A DNA stretch of 64,000 nt from Ophiura sarsii (lineage: Eukaryota > Echinodermata > Ophiuroidea > Amphilepidida > Ophiuridae): contig CM069441.1 of the NCBI GenBank assembly GCA_035610835.1, positions 102,173,606-102,237,605 on the forward strand, given 5' to 3'. Every line of letters starts with the position of its first letter. Positions within the stretch are counted from its first letter, which is position 1. Position numbers and translations under genes: made by a program. The notes beneath the pieces were generated by a model. It worked only from the letters and a program-made list of their open reading frames with translations, searched no databases and was not told the origin of the DNA. Shown here piece by piece: positions 32,770 to 44,147 of this stretch.

Positions 32770-33910
32770 CAACTTGAGGGCGCCATTTTTACATCTAACT
32801 ATACTAACACTCTTGCTAATGCACTGTCACTGTCTATCTACCCCATAAGGTTAACATTTAATGATTTAACAGATTATAAGATAAATATCCAGATTTTACC
32901 CAACATGCCCCTCGATTAAGAAACATCTGCTGAAGGTACCTATTTGCAACTGTGTTTAACTCTATAATCAACCAGTGTCAAAAATCCCTCATACATTTTT
33001 GATAAATGCTATGGAATTTGATGTACATCATGGAAAAAAGAGTGTTCCTCATGATGTGATAAACTCCTGTTCTGATCTGAAAATTATTTAGCTGCCGTGT
33101 GTTGCATTTATAGTTATACCTGTGTAGTAGCGTTGTGTAGCATTAAAGGTACATTCAGTGAGTTTGAAACAGGATGTTTATGTTCAAATTTTATTCAAAA
33201 CCATTTATATACACACTTAAAAAAGACCATGATCTATTATTTGCCTCAACTAGTCATAAATAGGTGAAAACACATCAATTTGGGGTTGTTTCTAAAGATA
33301 TTGTTAAAATTCTGGAAATCAATGTTACCGGTGTCTCCACAAACTTGCATGCATGACCTACCTGCTGAAATGGTTCTAAAAATTGTGTATGATATCTATT
33401 GGTATTGCTCGATTTTTTTATTAACAAAGTCATTTATTTGCAATAAGACTCAAAATGTGATTCTTTCCTGTTATCTATAGAAAAGTATTAGGTGTACATA
33501 CACAAATAGCACCCCAAAACACAAATCTGTTTTTTGAAGAAAACTAAATGTTACAGCACCTCCCCATGCCAATGACTGAGTGTAAGTTTAAACAGCAGTT
33601 GGGTAAGGCAGCCATTCCCACTTCCATGACCCAGTTCTGACCTGTAAAAGCTGCCCTGAATCAATTTGGATGATTGTAAACTATATAATGACCAATATAG
33701 CGTCATATTTAACTTAAGGCAGCCCATCACTTGTATGACAAGCGCTCATTAAGTTCCCTTAGGGATTTAAAACTGTTTAATAGTAACGAATGAATGCTTG
33801 ACACTTTTCTATAGCTATAGGCGCACTGAAGAGTTACATATCACCTTGTATTTTAAAATATAATAATGTAAAAAATAAGGTTGCATAGAATTCCAAGGAA
33901 TGAAAAACAC
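32770..33910. other. Unassigned AT-rich DNA
   Basis: No coding, RNA or repeat signal recognised. TTAAAGG at 33144 resembles the left end of the TTAA/AGG families, but no right end follows. Confidence 0.4.
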
Positions 33911-33917
33911 CACATTT

Positions 33918-34010
33918 GGATGTATTTGGGCAGTGGATGGAGCACTTGGAGGACAATACAATTTGTAGTTGCCAGTTCAAATCTTGCCATAGTCATTCAT
34001 TGTAAGCCAT
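33918..34010 (+). mobile_element. tRNA-like, probable SINE head
   Basis: GGGCAGTGGATGGAGCACTT resembles a box A region, and AGTTCAAATCT (33974-33984) resembles box B, ~45 bp apart. Acceptor-stem pairing is not evident, so a retroposed tRNA-derived element is more likely than a tRNA gene. Confidence 0.5.
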
Positions 34011-34019
34011 GTACTCTAC

Positions 34020-35755
34020 ATTATGCATATATCCAGTCCATAACCCATGGTGGTTCTAAACCTAGAATCTGTTATCAAATTAATGCTGTTTTCAGCAGTT
34101 TCGTTAATTTAACGCTCATGTGGGTCATTCAGTTAGGCCAAATTTATGAAGAAAAAAACCCAAAACATATAAATGAGAATATTGATGAATAGTTTTAATT
34201 CATTTGACATTTTTGTTAATTAAAAAACAAATAAAGGGTAAAAGATTTCAGCACAACACGTACAGCTGAGCAATTCTAAAAATTAAAAGGGCAAATTCTC
34301 AAATAAGCGATATCTGCACACTCGTCATTTCTAATTTATTTGAATTGTCACTCCGGCAAGCCCAATTGCTCATACACAGTGATAACCTCATTAGTGATAG
34401 AAAATAAAGCTATGAATATTTGATAATGCAATTTTATTTGTATCTCAATCCTAGCCGCCTTTTTTGCCTTTCTCGTATACATGCACACACACACACCGGC
34501 CCTTAACATCCAGATGCAGTCTGCGAATCTGCTTATGTGTAATACTCGGGGTGTTGGGAGACCTAATTTTACATAGCTTGATTTGTTGGGAACTTTTGCT
34601 GCCTCATGACGCAAGTCTTGAATGATTCACGATTTGCACGGCGTGGGATAAATAAAAGTAGTCTGGTTGCCAGGTGGAAAAATTAAGATTACAAACTCAC
34701 AATCTTTTAGCTGTTTTCATGTATTTTGACAGATATAGCAGCAAATTTGGCAATATTATAATTGTCAGTGCAACTGCAAGGGCTTATTTTTCTAAACTGA
34801 AAAAAAAAACCAGAATAAAGGGCAAAAGTTATTACATACAATTAATGTGTAATTTCATACAATAAGGGTATAGGCCTAGCATGCATCAACCCAGTATGTA
34901 AAGATAGTACGTACTTTCTAGAAAAGTACATCCTAAATTAGCTTATTAAATATTCAAACGTACCTGCTAACTTTGTTCCCCTTTGACAAATTATTACATA
35001 AATTTATGATCTTTCATATCACCAAGTTTGAGCAAGTCGCAATTTAAAACAAAGAATCAATATTCATTTATTATTTTTTTAAAAACTTTATGGACCCTCA
35101 AATCAATATAATGCGTAAAAATGAGCCACTGAATGCTGAGAACGACAATAAAATCTGTGCACCAGTTCTTTCCTGTTCTGAAAAGAGACTAGCCAACATT
35201 TGTGCATGTCATTATACTAGGTAAGGCTTCCTGAACAAGTTATCGGCCTGAACTGCTAAGTGGACCCGATACTACATCTGCGTTTTGGTGTATTTTTCAC
35301 TCTGTGAGAATGCGATTTGTATGTGGACTCGTACCTAGGTACGAGTCCTTAGCTATCATCTTCTAAAGTGGGAGCACGACCTAAGAACAAGGCATATTGT
35401 GTTAGTCATGCAGACACAATATGCTATTCCATTTGAAAACCATGCACCCTATGGATGAAATTACTAAAGAATTATTTTGTGAATCCAACTTATTCTGATT
35501 TGCCTACCGCCATAAGGCCCGGCCCCGCGCATTGATTTGTGTAGGTTGCTCTTTTGTGTTATAACAACCCATTCCTCGTCCAATCAGATTTGGTGTTCGC
35601 TGACCCGCTAAATTTGCCTTTGTTAAGCAGTCTTGCTATCTTACCCAGGCTGTTGTTTTGCCGGGTCCCCTTTTTTCTCACATTGCAATTTTGCCAGCAT
35701 ACCAGTTGGATGTCTCTGAAATTTCTCACCCAACCACCCTGTAAGCTGTGATGCT
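34020..35755. other. Unassigned DNA
   Basis: Small features only: a CA run near 34485-34497 and an inverted ACTCGTACCTAGGTACGAGT at 35327-35346 in a block (ATGCGATTTGTATG) resembling part of the 55.8-56.4 kb repeats. No gene recognised. Confidence 0.4.
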
Positions 35756-35758
35756 TGT

Positions 35759-36263
35759 ATATCGTCGCTGTTCTGACATACCGGCACATCACAAAAAACA
35801 GCATTTTGAGAAAATCGTGTTTGAAAATTTTCCAATTTTTAAAGACTTGTTAGAGAGCATTTACATCAAATGTCACTATCATTGTCAAAGAACACTAATA
35901 TATATATACTTATGTTTGTTATGAGCATGTTACAACAACAAATTGCAATTATTAATCAGGAGTAATTATGTCATAAAGTCATGTGCCGGTATGTCAGAAA
36001 GAAGAAAAAACCCTTCATATTCGTCCTACAGTGATATGCCAGTGATATGCTGGTATGTCAGAATACAAAATGAGGTTTTCATGCCGGTATTATGTTAAAA
36101 CCCTGGCATATCACACTAATAGTGCGGTATCTCATTAATTAATTACCTTTTTGTCTCAATTTTTTTGGAGAATAAAGAGTTTCATTTGTAGATCATAAAA
36201 TGCAACTTAACTAATTTTGCCCAAAATGGCACATGTGCCGGTATGTCAGAACAGCGACGATAT
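35759..36263. mobile_element. TA-type MITE with internal GCCGGTATGTCAGAA iterations (505 bp)
   Basis: ATATCGTCGCTGTTCTGACA plus TACCGGCACAT at the left is inverted perfectly at the right. Variants of GCCGGTATGTCAGAA recur at about 35981, 36048 and 36083, some inverted. Outer ATATCG...CGATAT could include a TA duplication. The GCTGTTCT terminus is shared with the fold-back family at 12.7 and 18.1 kb. The minus-strand frames near 35559-35835 straddle its left boundary and are not called. Confidence 0.85.
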
Positions 36264-36269
36264 GTTAGG

Positions 36270-36620
36270 TGGGCAGGTTGGTATACATTTGAAGCTACAA
36301 CATCACTTTAAAATAAGTCAAATAAATCACCAATTTTCTCATCATTGAGAGGGATGGGTTTTTTGCGTCTCAATGCCTTGTGCATTTTTAATACACATTT
36401 GATCTTATTTATTTAGAAGAATAGTGCAAAAAAGATGCTAGAGTGTTAAGGCACACCCCAAAATAATTAAAAAGTTTGGTGCTGAATTTGGCAGAATGGT
36501 TATCCTAAATTTGTCTTCTGGTAGGGAGCTGTTTCTCATGTGGATGCCTTCATATATAAATATGTAATTCTCATTCATTGTCTGCCACAATTTGCAGTCA
36601 TTCATATATCCCTTAAATGG
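36270..36620. other. No recognised feature
   Basis: AT-rich DNA without a partner in the window. Confidence 0.4.
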
Positions 36621-36625
36621 ACTAA

Positions 36626-36929
36626 GGCTATATTAAAAAAAATCTTTTGTCTCAAAGCTCTTCAGTTTTTCAAAACCTAATGCGGAATGCTTTTTTTCCC
36701 CTTTTTTGATTTTTTTTTTAAATATAAAATATTGAAATCCTTGTAAAGTGATCTTTTGTATTTAAAATAATGTGATCAATGAAAATCTGAAAAATATGTG
36801 ACATTTTTTGATTTTTTTTTTTTGATTTTTTTTTGATTTTTTTTTGATTTTTAAGATTTTTAATTTTCTAATGCGCATCAATAAACTGACACGTGAGCTT
36901 TGAGACAAATGATTTTTTAAAATTTAGCC
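36626..36929. mobile_element. TAA/TTA-flanked Harbinger-like MITE, copy B (304 bp)
   Basis: The ends GGCTATATTAAAAAAA and ...TTTAGCC match the 7985-8599 element in reverse complement, including GTCTCAAAGCTC and CCTAATGCGGAAT. Flanks are TAA on the left and TTA on the right, one mismatch from a perfect duplication. This copy lacks the TTAA insertion. A TTTTTGATTTTT low-complexity expansion fills part of it (36805-36865). Confidence 0.85.
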
Positions 36930-36934
36930 TTAAG

Positions 36935-37255
36935 TTGGGATAATTACTGACTATCAAACTCAATGTCGCTAAGAACTCTAAATCCAATGGATAAGAGTTA
37001 ATAACATAAATGCCTTAAAAGGTCATTTACTTTATATATCTACAAGAGGATTCCGATATATCATTGATAATAATAATTTTGTGTTTCAACAGCGCCAGAG
37101 AAGCTGGTAGCTGTTTGTGTGTAAATATAATTTGGGGGGGGAGGGCAAATTAAATGTCCGATTGGTATGCTGGCAATCAACACGCAGCACCTAAAACTTT
37201 TGTGTCACTTTTCTCTCTTACCAAAAGTCTGTAGGCAACTTAATATTCCCTACAG
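36935..37255. other. No recognised feature; short G run at 37132-37141
   Basis: AT-rich DNA. Confidence 0.4.
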
Positions 37256-37257
37256 GA

Positions 37258-37385
37258 AGTGTGAATTTCAGATGAAGTTACCAACATGGGTGACTCTATT
37301 TTAAATCTGCACTGCCTGTATGGAAGATTAAGGTAATGTGTTCCATAGGGTGTGTATGGATTTCAAATGACAAATGCCAATTTTA
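37258..37385. mobile_element. Dispersed repeat, copy B
   Basis: ACATGGGTGACTCTATTTTA, TGGAAGATTAAGGTAATGTG, TTCCATAGGG and GTATGGATTTCAAAT match the copy at 29240-29475. Confidence 0.75.
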
Positions 37386-37904
37386 GCCTTAAGTATGGTC
37401 CTCCTCCATGATTCTGATTCATAACACCATTGTCGAATAGGAAAGGGCCTTTTGTCTTGCCACTACCCCTCAAACTAAAACGAGAGCATCAATGATGCAG
37501 AAGCTCACTACAATTCTGATTCATAAAACATGTCTATAATATATAAACCACTTTAATCTGTCCAGCATATGACAAATTATGTAAAGCTCAAATCCACATT
37601 ATACCTTACATGAAACATACATGTATATATATATTATGCATTCACAGTGTAAGCAAATTTGCCCTTCTATATATGCTTCAGTTAAGATTACATAAAGGTA
37701 ATTGTGTCATCTTTGACTGAACATACTATAATAGTGGCATATTTGTTTTATGCTGTACAGGTGATATGAGTCAGTATATACTATCAATTATTTGGATTAT
37801 TTGAAAAGCCACACAAAACTGTGTGTTAATTATAGTTGCAGGGTTTTGCATTGATTCTAGAGCGAGAATACATCAAAGAAAAATGATATCAACTTAAAAT
37901 TTGG

Positions 37905-38170
37905 TACAATGTCTTATCATGACTTCCTATTTAATTTCAATATCAGAGCTTCAGTTTTTGAATAATTAACTAACAAATGTATGGCCATAAAAGAAAAAAA
38001 TGGTGTTTCTTGTACAGAATTATTACTTAAATTACAATGTCTTATCATGAATTCCTGTTGATTAATTTCAATATCAGAACCTGTTTTTGCATAATTAATT
38101 AAAAATTATTTTAAAAATGTATGGCCATTTAAAAAGTTGTGTTTCGTGTACAAAATTATTACTTAAAATA
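37905..38170. repeat. Tandem duplication, ~125 bp
   Basis: ACAATGTCTTATCATGA, TTTCAATATCAGA, TGTATGGCCAT and TTATTACTTAAA occur in the same order twice, starting near 37908 and 38035. Confidence 0.85.
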
Positions 38171-38256
38171 CTGTGTAAACAAAGGGGCAAAAAGCATTTT
38201 GACCAGAAATATTTAAATAATTGTATTTTACTTAGCCTACTGATACAATGTTTTAA

Positions 38257-38530
38257 CCCTAACCCCGGTTTAGGATTTTTGACCGGGATCACAATTTTCG
38301 AGGAAAAAACACCAACTAAATCTCCGGGAACCTGCCGGGATTCGATCCGGGGACCCTCCGTTCTCGAGCCCCACCTTCCTAACACTAAGCCACGGCCCTC
38401 AGCTACACATTCGTGCAGTATACTGCACTCATTATATAGGCTCGGTTGACTACGTCATCGAAAACCGACGGCGCATGCGTTTGGAGAGGGACTTTGGATT
38501 AGCATTTTTTAGCACTCAGGGGGGTTAGGG
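38257..38530 (-). mobile_element. SINE-like unit with TTAGGG-type inverted ends, copy 1 (274 bp)
   Basis: It starts CCCTAACCCC after TTAA (38253-38256) and ends GGGGGGTTAGGG before TTAA (38531-38534), so the ends are short inverted repeats at a TTAA pair. Inside, the minus strand has a tRNA-like stretch with box A GTGGCTTAGTGTTAGG and box B GGATCGAATCC (complement of 38338-38348). It then runs to GTCAAAAATCCTAAACC and the GGGGTTAGGGTTAA tail. It combines a tRNA-SINE plan with piggyBac-like TTAA context. Which mechanism moved it is open. Confidence 0.7.
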
Positions 38531-38572
38531 TTAATAGAACACGAAAAAAAAAACTTTTTTTTTTTACCATAA

Positions 38573-38846
38573 CCCTAACCCCGGTTTAGGATTTTTGACC
38601 GGGATCACAATTTTCGAGGAAAAAACACCAACTAAATCTCCGGGAACCTGCCGGGATTCGATCCGGGGACCCTCCGTTCTCGAGCCCCACCTTCCTAACA
38701 CTAAGCCACGGCCCTCAGCTACACATTCGTGCAGTATACTGCACTCATTATACAGGCTCGGTTGACTACGTCATCGAAAACCGACGGCGCATGCGTTTGG
38801 AGAGGGACTTTGGATTAGCATTTTTTAGCACTCAGGGGGGTTAGGG
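38573..38846 (-). mobile_element. SINE-like unit, copy 2 (274 bp, nearly identical)
   Basis: The same length and almost the same sequence as the preceding unit; I noticed one difference (TATATAGGC versus TATACAGGC). The left flank is ATAA rather than TTAA; the right flank is TTAA (38847-38850). A 38-bp A/T-run spacer separates the copies. Box B lies at 38654-38664 on the minus strand. Confidence 0.85.
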
Positions 38847-38849
38847 TTA

Positions 38850-39960
38850 AGATATAATTTTTGTTGTCGGATCTAAACGCTTCGATCAATGGGCCTCATA
38901 TTTGGCACACATGATTATCAACACAAGCCCTTTCAATAAATCTCTATAAAATAAATGTATGAGTTTAATATTTGATCTAATTTGCATATTAATTAGCCAT
39001 TTTAACGAGAAAATGACTAAAACGAAGTATTATACATCAATAGATTAAAATACATACCAATGTCCATCAAAATTGGCACAGATAATTATCTACATATTAG
39101 TCCTTTCAATAAATTGCTATAAAATAATCATGTCACTTGAATATTTAATCAAATTTGCATAATTAATTAGCTATATTAACAAGAAAATGGCTAATATCAT
39201 TATTTTCATCGTCAGATCCAAACGCTTTGATGAATTGGCCCCATATTTGGCACACATAATTATCAAAACAAGCCCTTTCAATAAATCTCTATAAAATAAA
39301 TAACTGTATATGAATTGATTAATTGATCTAATTTGCATATCAATTAGCCATTTTAACGATTTTAATCAATACGTTAAGATGCATTAATGATTGCGTTAAA
39401 AATGAGAATATACCAATATCCACAAAATTAGGATAGCAATATCTACATCCTTAATAAATTGGTATAACATGTGAATGTAGCTTGAATAATTAATCAAATT
39501 TGCATAATCAAATTTGCATATTAATTGGCTATTTCAACAAGAAAATGGCTAATATAATTATTATCAGATCCAAATGCTTTGAATAATTGGCCTCATATCT
39601 GTCACACATAATTATCAACAAAAGCCCTTTCAATAAATCTCTATAAACATAGTGTATGAATTCAATTGTTGATCTAATTTGCATACTAATTAGCCATTTT
39701 AACAAGAATATATTTAAAGTTTACTCATCAATACAATTCATTAAAATGCATTTACCAATATCCATCAAATTTGGCACAAATCTACATAAGTCCTTTCAAT
39801 AAATTGGTATAATTCGCATATTAATTCTAAGCTATTTTAATAAGAAAATTGCTTAAATTGATATTATTTTCATCTTCAGAACTAAACACATTGATCAATT
39901 AGCATCATATTTGGCATATAATTGTTGCATGTACAGAATGCGGATAATTTTCTGTAACCA
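38850..39960. repeat. AT-rich tandem array, ~170-bp halves in ~340-bp units
   Basis: GATC(T/C)AAACGCTT(C/T)GAT recurs near 38869, 39215, 39567 and 39872. Within each unit two related halves share TTTGGCACA, CCTTTCAATAAAT(C/T), AATTTGCATA-TTAATTAG and AACAAGAAAATGGC. Copies are diverged and carry indels. No coding potential. Confidence 0.88.
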
Positions 39961-40019
39961 AATTGATCAGGAAAGTCGCTCAAATTGATTGATCAGAAAT
40001 ATTTGAGAGGGGCTCAAAT

Positions 40020-40805
40020 TTAATCGACAATTATTAGATCCTTCTTGCGGAGATCCTTTAGTATGGGAAACTCTTCTGTTATAGGTTCGTCAGAAGATAA
40101 GGCTTCTTCATCATATTTGATTGTAAATATAGTTTTATCACCATCAATTGTTGCCTCTTGAAGTGAGATTATTTTCCCATTATACCACTGCGGTATTCCT
40201 GCTGGATTTATGCACTTGTGGCGTACACGCTTGTCAACCAATAATCGGGGTGACTCTAAGAATCCGTCTAAGTACTTCTTGGAGTTTTGTACCGCTCGTT
40301 TTATTCTCTGTCCTTCTAGTTACTTTGCAATTTCAATCTTCTTGAGCTTGATGGTGGGAGCGGTAAAGAGGAAGGAATACGAGGTCTTGCTTCAGACAGA
40401 GGCTCAGTCACCGGAACCATGGACTCCTCATCGGAACCTAAAAGAATCAGTTTGAAAAGTCAATTAGAAAAATTGAGATAGAAATACAATTTATTTAATA
40501 AAAATCCAACAACATTCAATCCCCCAACTTATTACCGTAGTATTTATATAATTCATGGGACATAATTTATTTAGTATTATGAATGATTATGTTATAAAAT
40601 TCTACCAAATACATACCAGCTTGATTTGATGACTCTGAAGCCATATCCAGTGAGACTGATGTTGATGGGCCAGAAAGGGAAACATTGACTTCTTCTTCTT
40701 GATGGTGGGAGGCTGGGAGCGGTATATAGGAACGAATACCAGGTATTGCTTCAGAAAGAGGCTAAATCACTGGAACCATGGACTCATCGATGTCTTCATC
40801 GGAAC
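40020..40805 (-). pseudogene. Decayed gene fragment: duplicated exon plus a Tudor/chromo-like 3' exon
   Basis: The minus-strand frame ending at 40020 reads ...YLDGFLESPRLLVDKRVRHK, then WYNGKII and FTIKYDEE, to KDLRKKDLIIVD. The V-H-K...WYNGKI...I-YD-E pattern resembles small beta-barrel (Tudor/chromo-like) domains; the family is not secure. Upstream are two related exon-like blocks. One spans 40805-40617 (acceptor TTATTAG, donor GTATGT, phase 1). The other begins at 40437 (acceptor TTCTTTTAG). They share SDE-(DID)-ESMVPV...PLSEA and Ser/Pro-rich sequence. The first contains an in-frame stop just after ESMVPVI. The second runs into a stop after RRLKLQSN, in a different frame from the barrel-like part. 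Intron-side sequence (GTCAATTAGAAAAATTGAGA) is duplicated too. It looks like a broken gene or a transposon-borne cargo gene. Confidence 0.55.
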
Positions 40806-40975
40806 CTAATAATTATTATAAAATAATTAGTTTGAAAAGTCAATTAGAAAAATTGAGATAAAAATACAATTTACCTATAAAAATCCCAGCACAGGGATGT
40901 AATTTAGGTGGCGGCATCCCCTGCCAGAAGGCTTGCCTCCACTGGTGCCCTCCCACCAATGAAATGATGTGTGTG

Positions 40976-41320
40976 TAGGCCTAAGTAAAGTAATGTAACA
41001 TAACGCAAAGTAACCTAACGTAACGTAAAGTAACCTAGGCTAAAGTAACGTAACTTAAAGTAACGTAACGTTAACTAATGTAACGTAACGTAACGTAAAG
41101 TAACGTAAATTATCCTAAGGTAAACTAATGTAAAGTAACGTAACGTAAATTAAGGTAAACTAATGTAAAGTAACGTAACGCAAAGTAACGTAACGTAACG
41201 TAAAGTAAATTAACCTAAGGTAAACTAACGTAAAGTAACATAACGTAAAGTAACGTAACGTAACGTAAAGTATTAAACGTAATGTAACGTAAAGTAATGT
41301 AACGTTTAAAGAAGTAATAA
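40976..41320. repeat. GTAACGTAAA short-period array
   Basis: Iterated GTAACGTAAC, GTAACGTAAA and CTAAGGTAAACTAATGTAAA units of mostly 5 and 10 bases, irregularly mixed. No coding value. Confidence 0.93.
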
Positions 41321-41329
41321 AAGCAAGTT

Positions 41330-41820
41330 CCGTAACATAAAGTTCCCCTACCTACCTAAACAATTAAGATTTTAATTTTTATGCAAATTCAATTTTGAAA
41401 TTTGGATTAAGTCATTACAAAGAACCCTACCCCCCTCCCAAAAAATTATGAAAACTATTACTATTTGTTTTCACTATAATAAATACAAATTTAGAACCAA
41501 AACTAAAGGCATAATAAAAGGACAAGTAAGTCATGAAGTAGTAAGTTCGAATTAATTTGTATTGGAATATTTTTACTTTTCCCCATAAAAAATGTTTACA
41601 TTTACGACCAGTGCAGTGCTATAATTTCGGCCTAGTAATAATTAATTAGGCACGTGCCTATATTATGCAGTATGGATGGTAAATTAAAGAAACTTATCCA
41701 AGAAATTCATTAACTCAACGCATTTTATTATAATTTCTGTCTAAAATATTGAATCATAACAAAACTCAATCGCAATTAAAAATAACCCAAGCCAGTTTAC
41801 GCCCAACGTATGTGCAAAGA
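41330..41820. other. No recognised feature
   Basis: AT-rich DNA. Confidence 0.4.
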
Positions 41821-42005
41821 AAGATTTGTTTTGGGCGCATCATGTCTAATTGCACGGTTTCGATGATTTTATGAATGGCGAACTTTGAACAAGCGCCCAA
41901 ATAGGGCGCATCGGGAAGGTTGTGGGCGGTTACTATAAACAAGATGGCGGTTCGACAGAAAAATTATTGCGACGATCGTCTGGTTTCAGTGATGATTTTA
42001 AGCAA
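41821..42005 (+). promoter_or_regulatory. Candidate promoter with AAGATGGCGG initiator and short coding start
   Basis: GCGCCC-AAATA-GGGCGC (41892-41910), a GC-box-like GTGGGCGG (about 41922) and AAGATGGCGG at 41941-41950 lie together. AAGATGGCGG matches the YY1-type start-site motif of many animal housekeeping genes. ATG at 41944 would give MAVRQKNYCDDRLVSVMILS before a possible donor CAA|GTATTT at 42006. No further exon was found, so a gene here is speculative. Confidence 0.25.
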
Positions 42006-42009
42006 GTAT

Positions 42010-44140
42010 TTACATCAAAACATTACAACTACTGCATTTTCAAGTGAAATACATATCAGTCCTCTACCAAGTGCACGATTTCACGGCAAAATCATGTCGT
42101 AATGAAAATGAACCGCATGTTGTATGCTCACTGCAGTGGCGTACGTGCATAAACGACATCAGAGTTGCCTGCCACACTCATGTAATGGGCCAAGCTGTCA
42201 ATACGAAGTATAGCCTAGGGTACTCAGAACAAGAACATTTCATCATGAAAGTTGCGGGTGAAAATGAATTAAAGTCTACGATATTATTAATTATTATTAA
42301 TCTATATAATATTATTTACTACCATACCTACTCGCTACATTATCGGACGAAATCTTCAGGTGGAAATTTGAAGATGAACTCTTCACATCGTCGTAACTTT
42401 TGAACCACTTGATCGATTTTGAAGCGAGAAAAGATGAAGTTGGGTGCATCTATCGTTTTTCCGAAGATTCATTCGGCAGTGCACAATGACCAATCAAAAC
42501 CCCGCAAATTTTCCTCCGAAGACCCGAGCTCCAAACCCGGAAGTGTTTTACCCATTGAGTTTATGTCATTCGTCCACAAGTTTTATCAATGGCAGACGAT
42601 ACCAAACTGGTGGGGGTAATAAAAAATATTACGCACGATAATGCACGCAAATTCAGCATTTTGGCAAGGCAATATTTGCAAGTTTTACTCTTTTTCGCGA
42701 ATTTTTAACAGCACCTCATGATGAAAAACCTTTGAAAACATTATTTTCCATTAATTTTGGCCGCTGAAATCGGAGATATAGTTTGAAGAATATATACAGA
42801 AGCGATTAACATCAATTAACGAAACACGATCTCCCCACCCATTTTTGCCGCTGATTTCGTATCATGAATAATAATGATCTCTCGTAGTTAAACCAATCAC
42901 AATAAGACAATCACGCTTGTACGTCATGAACACGCGTGTCATTGTTAATAAACTTCTCTATCATAGCGTTTTCACATGCATTTTCAATACAATTTTGACA
43001 ATAAAGAAAATAACGCAAAATTACCTATTTTGTCGAATGGCAATCAAGCCCATTTTATAACATATTTATGCGATCATATTGTTTCACTATCTCAAGTACA
43101 TTTCCCGACAAATACCACTTGTGTGACCAAGATAAAACCATATTTCATAGTCGCACTTTCCCCTTGACCTATACCGTGACCTTTCGCTTCGAGTCTCTTT
43201 AGCTTACTTGTAGTAAGCTAAAAAAAGGGGGGGGGGGAAGGCTCTCAACTCTGAAATTTGCTCTCAAAAAGAGTGGACTTTCACCATTTTTTATGATAGC
43301 TTTATCATCAAAATGAATATACATTTATCATCCCTGTAAAGACTAGAAGCATTCATGTAGAGCAGCAGAGACACTTAGTCATAACCAAGAAGTTCTTTTG
43401 GTTGACTTTTTGTGGCTCTTAATTTTTTTATTTGTATTTTAGAGCATTCATTACTTTCAATCGAGATGTAACATTTGAGTGCTTCTCACTGCAGACTAAG
43501 AACAAGTAAGTTCCTTTATTTGAGCATTACTCGACCCTTTTTATTCATCTATCTTTGACATCACGCTCACTTTACGTGCCACCTTATATCTGATCGTAAC
43601 AGACTTTGGGATTACTCTGCATTCAAGATAACCCCTCTGTCCCCTCCTGGCTGCATATCATATTAGTTGTCTAGTGCTTATGGCTTCACACGGATCGGTG
43701 GCATCATTGACAGTCGGAACCGTGTGCAATATGCCATATGAGCCAGCCACATAGGGGAAGAAATGTCGAGAATACAAGAGTCTAGTGTCCAAGCCTTTTT
43801 TAACAAGTACCCGTCACATACAATTTAACACTTGAAGTGTACGTCGGAGGTACGTCTACCATACTGCAATAGACATAACACATTGAGCGGACCACTACCT
43901 TTCGCCTTCGATTACAAACACTTGAGATTGTACATAGTGGCATGAGTAGTTAGCATGCTGTGGGGTTGATACATAGGCTTAGTCTCCTCTCGATGGTCGT
44001 GCGATTTGGTTCTTGTCACCAGTGTATGCGACTGCTATATTGGAGGTTTCATTTTGCTTTTTAATGATCCTCCAGAAAGCCAGGGTGCATTATAGCTCTT
44101 CTTTATTGGAATGGAAATTCATCGCATATAACCTGATATG
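42010..44140. other. Unassigned DNA; hairpin near 43199-43220 and G-tract at 43228-43238
   Basis: AGCTTACTTGTAGTAAGCT is a perfect small hairpin. Plus-strand frames at 42044-42403 and 42419-42641 (60-119 codons) show no motif and overlap in different frames. No repeat partner recognised. Confidence 0.4.
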
Positions 44141-44147
44141 ATATTAA

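Noticed and set aside
33140..33170. A further TTAA/AGG MITE starting at TTAAAGGTACATTC
   Set aside because: No matching CCTTTAA right end is found within the following kilobase.
40976..41320. CRISPR-like or telomeric array
   Set aside because: The repeat is a 5- to 10-base GTAAC/GTAAA mixture with no unique spacers, and it is not TTAGGG.
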